Shown one piece after another: positions 1 to 10,310 of a DNA stretch of 64,000 bases. Source of the DNA: Ptychodera flava (taxonomy: Eukaryota > Hemichordata > Enteropneusta > Ptychoderidae); contig NC_091934.1 in assembly GCF_041260155.1 (NCBI RefSeq), forward strand, positions 45,664,842 through 45,728,841. Direction: 5' to 3'. A program made the translations under genes and the position numbers. The notes beneath the pieces were generated by a model. That model searched no databases and was not told the DNA's origin. It saw nothing but the letters and a program-made list of their open reading frames with translations. Every line of letters starts with the position of its first letter. Within the stretch, counting starts at the first letter, position 1.

Positions 1-1518
1 ATTGGTCATGATGAAGTATTCTAATACAACTTTATACACGTGTACATCAGCTTCTAAAGACGGAGCTGTACTGAAAAATTATTTGCACTAATGTAAGATT
101 ATGTATGACATAAAAATACTTTGTACAGTTTCACATTCTAATATAAAGCAATGGCATGATGAAACTGTGAACCGATTCTCTTATCGCATCTTTATGTACA
201 TCTGCATGTATTCAGTTTTACATTAGCATTCTGATGTTATCTGTCAACAAACACATTGTGGAAATTCCTATGGTGAGGAAATAGTGAAGAACATCAGACA
301 ACAGCGATAGAAATACACAACAAAAATGGACATAAATTTTGTACAGACGTACTGACAGATCTCTGAACTTGCATACATTTTCATCAGTTGATTATGTAAC
401 GCATTTTCTTCAAAAAATAACCTTCCTTTTAATAGTCCAGGCATCACACATATCCCCGTTCAAAAGAAAAGATAGGTAGCTAACTTTCCATTTTGTAAAG
501 TACGCAAGAATTATATATTTTTTGTAACAAGTAGTTCTGGCTGTGGTATAGTGCACGTCTTGCACAATGCGAAAGTACAAAGTCTCGCGATACTTGTGGG
601 CCATACCACAGCCATAACTACTGTAATACCGGAGTATGATTTGAGTCATGTAGAAGTATGTAGATTGTTTTGTCACTGACATTGTATAAAAAGTATGATT
701 GAATGTGTAATATTGATTATGACGACTTCACACCTTTGTACAATTCTTAAAGACGAGACTGTGTAGAAATATTATTCGAACCGATGTTAAATTCTGTGTA
801 CTCTGTGTACATTGTATTACATGCTTATATAAAACAGGAGCTAGCAGATATGATGTAACAATTTCTCTGATTTCATTTTAAGTACTTTTGTATGTATTTA
901 TTATTATATTATAATTAGGATAAAATAATCCGTCCACAATATATTACACGATCTTCTGTGGTAGTGACAAACGCAAAGAACTAGTGTAAAACAGTGTTTC
1001 TAATTTCTAATGCTTGATTGTCCAGTCATTTTTTCAATTGAATCGTGTATAGTTTTGGTATCAAACATCGATGTACACGATTTAACTAACGTTTTACATT
1101 GTAAAGTACCAAAGAATTGTATGGTTTTGCCTACCAAAATACGATTGGAGTGATGTAAAAATATGTGGCTTCTTTGGGCGCTTATATTCTATTTTCAAAC
1201 GACATATTGATTATTCTGTCTTCTTATACAGCTTTACACCTTTGTAATGTATAAACCAGCTTTCAAAGACATACCGTACAGAGAAACTTTTGAAAAAATG
1301 TTATATTCTTTGTGACATGAAACAAACTTTACATATTTACCATACCGATCTTCAGCAATAGCACGCAGATACGGTGTGTCGCCTCCTCTGATTGTAATGC
1401 TATCTACATCTGTATGTACTCCGTTTCATATTAATATTCTGATGACATAATCCGTCCACAAATACATTATAGAACTTCTACGATAGTTACACTGGTAATG
1501 TAATAAGCAGAACATATA

Positions 1519-1853
1519 TTAAGGTAGAATGCGCCTCGAGCACAGATAGACGGACTCTCAAATTTCTACAATTCTTTTCTTATCTACCACTTATAGGCGA
1601 TTATTATAAAGCTCTTGCAGAAAGCAAAAACTTTCAGGGTATAAGTTTTTTGCAAAATCCAAAATTCAATTTTCCCCCATAGAGTTAACACAGGAATGGC
1701 TGCCATTTTGAATGACAAATATCGAAAAACGTTGGGTAATATTTGTTTCGCTAGTTCAAAACTTTATTTATTTGTTGATTTGGTAAGAGAATGGTTGAAA
1801 GTTTCATTTGGGAAAGTTTGAGCAAAAGTTTATAGTCTTTCACTTTTGAGGTG
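1519..1853 (-). mobile_element. TTAA-type MITE, family A, copy 1 (one end lost)
   Basis: Begins TTAAGGTAGAATGCGCCTCG and runs in inverted orientation relative to copy 2 at 2191. Shared landmarks are the 'CAAAATGGCCGCCAT' type core, here as its complement near 1700, and the 'AGTTTGAGCAAAAGTTT' block near the right end. The right terminal repeat is cut short after 'GAGGTG'. It sits inside one unit of the 600-bp tandem repeat. Confidence 0.65.
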
Positions 1854-2190
1854 TTAGAGATATGATACAAAGGCGGGGCATAAATATCGTACAGTGAGTT
1901 TGTGTGTCAATCAACTTCCATGTATTTACAACAGCTGATTATTCAAGACATTTTTTTCAATTGAATATTTGTTTTTGAAATAGCCCTGACATCAAACTAA
2001 TATTACTGTACGATGAAATACCAGCTGACATTTCACTTTGTAAAGTACCAAAAAATTAGTCTTTTCATACCAAAATATGATTGGAATGATGTAAAATTAA
2101 GTTGCTTTTTGTCGCTTACAGTCTATTTTAAATGAAATGCTGATGATCACATTTCCTAATATACAAACTTATACTTTTGAACATCGGATT

Positions 2191-2550
2191 TTAAGGTAGT
2201 ATGCACCTCGAAAGTGAAACACTTAAACTTTTGCTCTAACTTTCCTCAAAGAATCTTTCAATCATTCTCTTTCAAAATCAAGAATAAAAATATGGGGTCA
2301 CCGTGCAAATTTTGGTGCTAGAGAAACCAAATACCCAAGATTTACCGATATTAGAAATTCAAAATGGCCGCCATCCCTGTGTTAACTCCATGGAGAAAAA
2401 TAAAAATTTTCGAATTTCGAAAAACTAAGCCGGTGAAAAGTTTTCTTACACCAAGAGCTTTAAAATGAACCCCTATATGTGGTATATCAGAAGAGAATTG
2501 TAAAAGTTTGAGAGTTCGAATGTCTGTCCCCGAGGTGCGTTCTACCTTAA
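2191..2550 (+). mobile_element. TTAA-type MITE, family A, copy 2 (complete, 360 bp)
   Basis: Ends are TTAAGGTAGTATGCACCTCG and CGAGGTGCGTTCTACCTTAA, an inverted repeat of about 20 bp. Comparison with empty sister units (near 747 and 3128), where a single TTAA/TAAA precedes the 'GACGAGACTG' block, shows that TTAA was duplicated on insertion. It is non-coding. A TTAA target is typical of piggyBac-type transposases, but the GGTAG tip is not the canonical piggyBac end, so the superfamily is an inference. Confidence 0.75.
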
Positions 2551-3582
2551 GACAAGACTGTGGGGACAAATATTTTGAACTGATGTAAAAGTCTTCGCGA
2601 CAAGAAAATACTCTAGGCCTATACTATCCTTTATAGAATGCAGATACGATGTGTCCATTTCTGTGATTGCATTTTAAGTGCTGTGTATGTATTCAGTGTA
2701 ACATTAGTATTCTGATAACTTAATCCGTCCAAAAATACAGTAGATTATTGGAACTTCCACGACAGTTACACTAGTAAAGAAAAACTGCAGAACATGTACA
2801 AAAAGTACTATAAAGGATATATTACAACGTAGGGAAAAATTTCGCTGAGTGAATAATTGCGTCAATTAACTTGAATATATTTCCAAAAATATGATTACTC
2901 AAATCTTTTTTTCGGTTAAATATTTATCTGTTCAAGAGTTCCGACATCAAAGTTCAATGGATCCCTAGCTTTGTACGTTGTAAAGTACTGACTTGTGTAT
3001 TTTTCTTTACGCAGATATGATTGGAGTCATGTCGAAGTATTTACCTTCCTTTATCACTTACATTTATTTTAATGTTAAATATTAATGATGAGGTTTTCTT
3101 GTACAATTGTGTGTTTTTTATACTAGCTTTTAAGGACGAGACTGTACAGAAAAATTGTTTGAACCAATTTTATATTCTTTGTGACATGATAATACTCTAT
3201 TTGTTTCACATGCGAATCTAAAGCAATAGCATGCAGCTACTGTGTGTCAGCACAGACAAATAGAAAGACTGTCTCTCAATTTGTCTGTGGTGTCAGTGTT
3301 GAGATTAGCATTCTGATGATATATTCCGTCCACAAATAAGATTGGAGCTTCTACAATAGCACAGAAATAGCAAACTATATCAACAGAAAAACATACACTT
3401 TATAAATATGGCGCAGAATGAGTTGTTAAATTGCATTGGATTATTTCATCATTGATCTGCAAAACGGTAAACTCGTATCACATCATACCAATATAGTCAA
3501 ACCTGTCTAAACTGAATACTAATCTGGAAACCTGTCTATACTGAACACCTTCTCCAGTCCCTTTCACAGAACACCACCACGT

Positions 3583-3675
3583 TTAACCCTTTCACCGCCA
3601 TGGTTTAGCCCAAACCCATTGTTATCAATGGTGATTGTGGACCTGTTTACAGGGAATTGGGGGTGAACAGGTTAA
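3583..3675 (+). mobile_element. MITE family B (TTAACCCTTTCACC ends), ~93 bp
   Basis: Starts TTAACCCTTTCACCGCC and ends GGGGGTGAACAGGTTAA, so the ends are imperfect inverted repeats closed by TTAA. The core 'CCATTGTTATCAATGGTGAT' is itself palindromic. Other copies are at 38624-38905 (three in tandem), 40718-40779, 43640-43751, 58519-58611, 58674-58756 and about 59990-60080. Confidence 0.6.
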
Positions 3676-4001
3676 GGAACTTCTCAACCAGACAACTCTG
3701 TAAACCAAACAGTTTTCTCAGTCCCTTTGGAGTTGGGTTTTAGACAGGTTTTACTGTATATCACAATGATGGTAGATCTAGAACCCGCTGTGACATTCCA
3801 GTACTGCAGTATTTCATTTTAACACTGCAGTGTGTTATTGTCGCACTGCTGTATCTAATAATCTAATCTTGAAAGGCATTCTGCCCCATATTGCAATGTT
3901 TAAAAACAATCTTGCACACTTGTTAATTACCTCTTTGATATGAACACGAACAAATTGAATCTCTTAAAAAAAGGGATAATAACTGTAACTGTTGATCAAA
4001 T

Positions 4002-4331
4002 TTAAGGTAGCATGCGCATCGGACGAGTTGGACTCCAGGCATTTCAACGTTATTTAGAGAGTAGAGAGAAAATTTTGTTTTGCAAAGAAAAGCAAAATCA
4101 TGGAAATGCATCATCAGTTACAGCTAATTGGACGCTTCAATATACTGTCCGTTTAACTGTGTTGTAGCTATTTATGGACATTTGTTCAGTAACCAGCCAT
4201 AAATAATTGCTTTTAAGTAATCCGATTTTGTGATGTATGAAATTCAGTTGTCAAAAGTGTGTTATTAAAAATCAAATCAAAAGCAAATCAAAAGAGTCCG
4301 AGTACCTGTCCCCCAGGCGCATACTACCTTA
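4002..4331. mobile_element. MITE with family-A-like ends, different interior (~330 bp)
   Basis: Starts TTAAGGTAGCATGCGCATCG and ends CAGGCGCATACTACCTTA. The terminal repeats match family A (2191-2550), but the interior does not. It is probably a related non-autonomous element mobilised by the same transposase. No coding capacity is seen. Confidence 0.55.
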
Positions 4332-4339
4332 CTGAGAAA

Positions 4340-4760
4340 AGAACGTTGATCTGCTTCCTTCCAATCTAAAGCATCTAACAGGGAACTGATTATTGCATTC
4401 TAAAAGTTGGCTAATACGTGGTTTCAGTCAGTGTCTGCATCACGAGTGACCGCCACTATCACCGGATAACCATTGCTCTAATGATTTGAGAAATGTGATG
4501 AACAAGTCTTCACAGCGTGTTCAAATATTTCTGCTAAGCCATCGGAAGGGTAACCAATAAGATATCTTAAAGTACGTAGATCTACCTACTTCCCTCAAAT
4601 CTAAAGCATCTGTCAGGGAACTGGTGAACCATGCTCAAATGATTTTAGAAATGTATCATGAATCAGCAAGTCTTCACAATATGTTCAAATATTTCTCGCT
4701 AATATCATGCCAATGGAAGGGCAGCCAATAACATGTCTTCTAAATCAGTAGTTACAATCG
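4340..4760. repeat. Two-copy tandem duplication (~215 bp)
   Basis: The block starting 'CTTCCTTCCAATCTAAAGC' near 4350 is repeated as 'CTTCCCTCAAATCTAAAGC' near 4588. Both continue through 'CAGGGAACTG', 'AATGATTT' and 'CAAGTCTTCACA' to 'GGAAGGG', then 'CAATAA'. No gene is seen in it. Confidence 0.5.
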
Positions 4761-6795
4761 ATTTTTCAGCGCGGGAGGGGGAATGGTATTTCTTTACCTG
4801 GATCAGCGTACAAGGCAGGTATGTTGTATCATCAGTGGACGGTAACTCGAACAAAGTAGAGTGTGCAGGTAGAGAGTGGAGGTTTTGCTGATGTGAAATA
4901 GCATGTGGCGAGAAGACAGCGAGACAGTACGGGAGGGTTTTAAGTGGGACGGGGAAGCCGTGGTTTTATGATGTAGAGTTTGGAGGAAGGAAATTAGTAT
5001 TGCAAGGAAAACTTCTAAATCATAGTGAGAAGCGGGGACCAATTGCGAACAGCTTTCGCTTTACCTTTCAAGTTTTAATTTTATTCAAAAACAGTAGAAT
5101 GTTACATTTACATGTCAAACACCTCTAGTTACGATGTCTTAAAATCACCTGATTTAAATGCCTCTACAATGCTCTCCTTTTCATTATGGTGTCAGGATTC
5201 AAAGGTGATAATTCTCTAATATCTCAAATTATACATTATTGTCCGGTAAAGTACGCTCCATGTAGTGCCAATACCCTTGTCGACCGCGGGAATGTATTCA
5301 GTTCACATCAAGTACATAACAGGTACATTTCCTCTGTCCCACTCCTTCACATTGACCGAATAATCACTATAATTCTGTATCATTTATCCATTACGTGAAG
5401 TTGACGTGACCTGAGATCGTCTGATACTATTACGTATGACACTTTAATCAGGTATCCAGGCGGCTGTGTAAACTTTGACCTGAGTCGACAACCTAACTAG
5501 TTACTAAAGTTTAATCCATTAATAACTTCCTGATACGTGAAAGCCCATGCATGAGGTAAGTACTTATCTCGTTTTTCCTCTTCTCTGGTTGTTTTATCGA
5601 CATGCATGTCAGAGCAGATAAGTTCATACAAATCCATTGGTTACAGTTACCAAGAAATCGACAAGTTTATCCTCTCTGATGTAGCATTTGTAATAAGTAT
5701 TACACGTTATACACACAATGTACCAGTTGCTATGGAGCATATACATCAACAAATGTTCATGTAGTCTGTCTTTAACCATATACAGTAGAGGGGTACAAGG
5801 TGAGTTGTTTACCCTTCTGAAATGTGTACTTCCTCTTAGGATAAATCGCCTGTATTGCATTTGTCAATTCCCAGATAAGGAACCACGTCCGTAAACATTC
5901 TTGCAAAGTACATTTGCTCTTCTGAGTGCAAACTATGATTTTCTCATTTTGCCTTTAATGGAATTGGAGATTAAGAGAAATTAGCTTTCTTTCTTTGAGA
6001 AATTCGATTTTGCATTTTCAATACACTAGATAATTTATCACTCCTTTATACACAGCGTTACTAGTTTTCACTGAAGGGTCAATAACCTCATTAAAGGGTT
6101 AGTTTCATTCCACAAGGCGGAAGTCAAGAAATAAATTTGAGATGTCTCTTACGCACAGCTCTGAGAGCTTTCTAGTCACTTTCTGACATCGCCCGAAAGC
6201 TACGGTCTATTGTAGTGAGCAATGCCCAAATATGTAAAAAAAAGCCCGAAATATTTGTAATAGTCGTCTTGAAATTCTAAATGATCCTTCTTTTTTAGAA
6301 TTTTGACTTGTAGAAATAGACCGGCTTACCTCAGGTCATCAAGCGTTCACCCATTAATATCCAAATTGACAATATTCGTGAAGAAAAATGCAAAAAATAG
6401 AAATATGAAGTATGTTTAGTAAGTGAGTGTTTGGTTTTGTAATGCGATATTTACTGGTGGAATTATTATTATTATTGCTGACGTAACTTCAGATACAATG
6501 ATTATTGCTCTAGAGTTCAAACCCTGCTCTATATTTTGATGATTTCAAGACAAGTTTAGTACCCGGATGTGGTACAAAGGGTACAAAACAGTTTGACCAT
6601 ACACCCCCAACCAAGGCAGTAACTCGTTGAAGTTGTACAGTTACGATGGTATATTGATATGTCCAGAAGTATAATTTACATTTAACTTGTCTAGTCAAAA
6701 TTATTTTCTGTTCTTACTTGTTAAGCTTGGTCACTCGTCTTTGTTTTTTTATTCATTTTTTATCTTTTTCGTATTCAAATTGAATAGGATCAATA
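4761..6795. other. Intergenic, upstream of the TPR gene
   Basis: AT-rich sequence with only short, unsupported open frames on either strand. I recognise no exon, RNA gene or complete transposon. The 5' part of the TPR gene's promoter presumably lies in its right half. No clear TATA element can be tied to the start. Confidence 0.4.
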
Positions 6796-8397
6796 ATGGG
6801 CGTATTGTGTAGCAGAAGCGATACTGTAGTTACATCGAACACCTTACACACAGATACACAGGTATGTCAGTTCAGTGTGGAATGCTCTAAAATTTAGCGT
6901 ACTATGATACCACTATGGTGTAGTAGACCTATGTGAAATGCGTGGTCGGATGTTATCAACGATCAATTATACTACTGGCAAGTGGCCATGATTTATTCGC
7001 ATTTACAATTCTCTTTACGTAAACCGGTACAAATTACCCAGCGTTCAATTATACGTATTCAAATAGGTTGTCTAAATATCAGGCAAAATCCAGTGCTATG
7101 TTGCCTGCTCGAATTCCTCTAATGAAATTATCATGTTTATTTGCCACGGATACAGGTTTCCCATGGACAATCACAAAATCAAGGGACCCTCAACGATGAC
7201 AGTGCACAAAGTACTGACAACAACATACAATCCAGAGATGCACATAAGCAAATAGTGGTAGAAGATGTTACCAGCCAAGAAGGTTCAAATGTTGACAAAA
7301 AAGTGTTGGGCCGAAACTCGGCTGATATCAGTGTTGCCACTAGTTTGGTCAACTTAGGAAAGACTCACGAAGCTCGTGGTGCTTATACAAAGGCAGAAGA
7401 ATGCTACTTAGAGGCACTTACCATTAGGAGAAAGATCCACGGTCAGGTACATCCAGACATTATGCTGTTACTCCAACATTTTGGTGATTTGAAGTCGAGG
7501 CAAGGCGAGCGAAAGATAGCTGTAAGTTATTACGAGGAAGCTTTATCAGTTCATAGTCAGATCTACAATGGCAGTCAGAGTGAAAACGCTGAGAGGGTGG
7601 CACTGCTGGCGAAAATCGCCGATGCCTATGAGGCCATTGGAGACGATGGTAGAGCTGTCAAGCATTTAGAAGAAGCTATATCTGTTGACAGAAAATTGCC
7701 ATACTCTCGCGAGAGGAGACTGAACACGGCGGTTTTGTTGAACGACCTTGGGCTTGAGTACGCTAAGAAGAGTGACTATACATTTGCAATTAACTATTAT
7801 TTAGAATCTCTTGATATCGATAAGAAAACTCTCGGTCCTAATTCTACAAGTGAAAGCATTGCCATAACATTACACAATCTCGGAAGCGCATATGAATCTT
7901 TTTCGGACTATGACAATGCTGTTAAGTATTATGAAGAATCACTGAAGACATCAAAAGACACTAAACATGATAAGTTTGACAGGGGCATAACTCTGTATAA
8001 CCTTGGCAACGTACACTACCGGATGAACAGGTTTTCTCGAGCTATTGAAGTGCTATCCGAAGCATTGGAATTTGCAAATAACAGATATATAAACCCTTCC
8101 GAAGATATCGCAAGTATCCTTAACATGATTGGCATGGCACATTTTGCCTTAGAGCAATACCAGATGTCCCTAAAGTTCTTTACTGATGCATATGAAATGC
8201 GAAAGAAAATATACGGTGAAGATGCAGTCAACACAGCTTTGGCAACTTCATTGAATAACCTGGCCCGTGTGTTTGAAGAATTGAAGAGATGCAACGACGC
8301 GGCTGAGTATTACGGCAAGTCTGTTAGAATGAAAAAACGATTGCATGGCCGCGGTAAGCGTAATCCAAAGATACCTTCATCAAATCGAGGACTTTAA
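6796..8397 (+). CDS. TPR-repeat protein (kinesin-light-chain/NPHP3-like TPRs) with N-terminal lipidation motif
   Basis: Two coding exons: 6796-6861 (22 codons, donor GTATGTCAG) and 7156-8397 (acceptor ACGGATACAG), joined in phase 0 to 435 residues. Exon 1 begins MGVLCSRSDTV. Gly2 with Ser6 fits N-myristoylation and Cys5 fits palmitoylation, so membrane attachment is likely. Exon 2 has a polar linker (about residues 23-75), then about eight 42-residue-spaced TPR motifs of kinesin-light-chain type, for example LVNLGKTHEARGAYTKAEE, LNDLGLEYAKKSDYTFAIN, LHNLGSAYESFSDYDNAVK and LNNLARVFEELKRCNDAAE. A short basic tail (KKRLHGRGKRNPK) follows. No catalytic domain is present, so it is probably an adaptor. 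Nephrocystin-3 also combines N-myristoylation with such TPRs but is far larger, so I give no symbol. An open frame continues upstream of the exon 2 acceptor to 7141 but has no ATG there. AATAAA signals lie at 8532 and 8566. Confidence 0.8.
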
Positions 8398-8531
8398 AGA
8401 GAACCATTTGTCTTTGAAAGATAACAAAGAGGCAATTGCAGTCTCTGAAACAACATTAATAATTTCATTTTTCATTACATTGTGTGTCTCTAAATCGATG
8501 CATGTATGAATGGGTTTTCATGTATTAAGTT

Positions 8532-8571
8532 AATAAAATACAACAAAAGTGGAAAAAATTAAAACAATAAA
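8532..8571 (+). terminator. Polyadenylation signals of the TPR gene
   Basis: AATAAA at 8532-8537 and again at 8566-8571, about 135-170 bp after the stop codon. This is a normal distance for a short 3' UTR. Confidence 0.55.
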
Positions 8572-8779
8572 CTGGAACTGAGAACAAATCAGCAAATTAA
8601 ACATAAGTAAAATTGCTCCTTTGTGCACGACTAAAATCATTCTTGTGGGCCAGAACATGGTTTCCTTTCCGCGGACGCAAGTAAAATAGGGGACTGTGGT
8701 TTACGACGATGGACTAAAATTTGTCCAGAAGGTTGCGAAATGTAATCGATTCATTAAATTGCTTCTTATACAATAGCTG

Positions 8780-9480
8780 TCATCAAACTATCAATTGACA
8801 TTGTATATATTGGTAAAGTACAAAAAAGTACGATATAACTCAAGTGGTTGTTTGATAATTTCACTTTTTCATACAAAGTCATGATTTCGATGATACAAGG
8901 GTACATTTTTATCGCTTAAATTTGTTGAGAAAGAAAAATTTCATGTGAAATATTCATGTGTATTCCATATTGATTTACATCAACTCTTACAGATCAGTCT
9001 GTTGTAGAAAAAATAGGTCCAACGTCAAATATTGCGTGACTTGAAAACACCCTGAAAGTGCTCTCCATATTTTAACCTACACAGAAATCACTCAAATACT
9101 GTATATCCATTTCACGAATTTAACTGTACATACAAGGAATTCTATTAATCTCCATCGTACTGATGGCTTATTTTGTCCATCGGTACATTTAGCAACTTCC
9201 ACGGGTAGTTACCATTGTAAAGAAACAACACATTTTAATTAGTAGCGCTTGCTTGAACCATACATTATATAAAGTGGATGAACTTATACATTTATGACAG
9301 TTAATTGCACGAGAAATTTATCAATTCATTATATTCTGTTTAATAGTTCCGACATTGAAATAAAAACTAAGATTGTACATTGATAAAATAACCAAGAAAC
9401 GTATAAGGTTGTGATTGAATATTTGTGCTTTACTGTATATCATTGTGGTGATGTTTACAAATAAAAGGTATTAGGTAATC
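8780..9480. repeat. Second block of the ~600-bp tandem repeat
   Basis: GTAAAGTAC-like landmark at 8813, followed by related 'AAAGTCATGATTTCGATGAT' and 'TTTTGTCCATCGGTACATTT' blocks. A further degenerate start, 'ATTGATAAAATAACCAAGAAAC', lies near 9371, giving a period of about 570 bp. The orientation is the same as the 1-3450 block, so the repeat flanks the TPR gene on both sides. Confidence 0.45.
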
Positions 9481-10310
9481 TAATAATACAGCATGAATAT
9501 AAAAAAATTTCTAATCATTTTTCGGCTTGGCCAGCCAAACACGAATGATTACAATGTGGAATATAATGTAATTAGAATTAAACTGGGGTATTATGACACA
9601 CATTTGATGACGATGGAGCGGATGGATACAATCAGCGGATGGATACAGTCAGCGGAATGATACAATCACTAAGAGTGAAATCACGTGTTGATCCCTTAGT
9701 GAAATAAACCCAAGTATGTCAACTGCCATTTATTTATTGAATTAAGAATATTGTATATTCAAGAAGTTTGTTCACCGGAAATTTAGACTGAAAAAAGGGA
9801 CTGTATGTCCATCTGTATATCAATAAATAATATAGATGGAAAGGCTACATGATGAAATATGTTTTTACACAAAAGATTGAGTTCATATATTTAAGAAATT
9901 GAATCTTCAAGTTCACTTGCCCTTCAGCACAATGATCAAGTATATCTTGATTTTAAAGTTTGTACAAAAATTTACACTGAAAACAGCACGCAGAATGTCT
10001 ATCTTCGCACCTGAAGGTTTGCAGGAATTGATAAAGAGATAATTTTTGGCTTTTTTAACAAATTTTAATGTGTGGTGTAAAAAGTAACATAATCAGGATA
10101 GGAAAGTATTGTCTCTGCTTGTGATTGGTTGATGTAGCTAATAATATATAGTAATTATCAAGCGTTGAGCAAGTGATGTAACCGCAACGTAATCCTTGAC
10201 CCTTGGTTAAAATAATAGATGCAACCATGACGTCATCTTTATATAAAGGTGTTTTTTTTTCAACTGACATGCCATTTGGAAGCCTAACCAAGCTTTCAAG
10301 GCCCAAGCCT
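9481..10310. other. 3' flank of NCLX
   Basis: AT-rich, no exon seen. On the minus strand two overlapping AATAAA hexamers at 9729-9738 are the clearest poly(A) signals, about 570 bp beyond the NCLX stop codon, so this stretch is probably mostly NCLX 3' UTR. Confidence 0.4.

Larger units (their letters stand above)
1..3450. repeat. Degenerate ~600-bp tandem repeat (about five units)
   Basis: Landmarks recur in the same order: GTAAAGTAC at 495, 1101, 2040 and 2980, each followed by a 'TATGATTGGAGTGATG'-like block, then a 'GACGAGACTGT'-like block, then 'AATCCGTCCACAAATA'. Raw spacing is 606, 939 and 940. Subtracting the MITEs inside the second and third intervals leaves about 580-610 bp, so the base period is near 600 bp. 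Units are well diverged and AT-rich. I see no coding potential; short open frames in it are chance. A sister block lies at 8780-9480. Confidence 0.6.

Noticed and set aside
7141-7155. Start of the TPR protein at 7141
   Set aside because: There is no ATG there. The first bases belong to the intron's acceptor, and the 22-codon exon at 6796-6861 joins in phase with an ATG and a lipidation motif.
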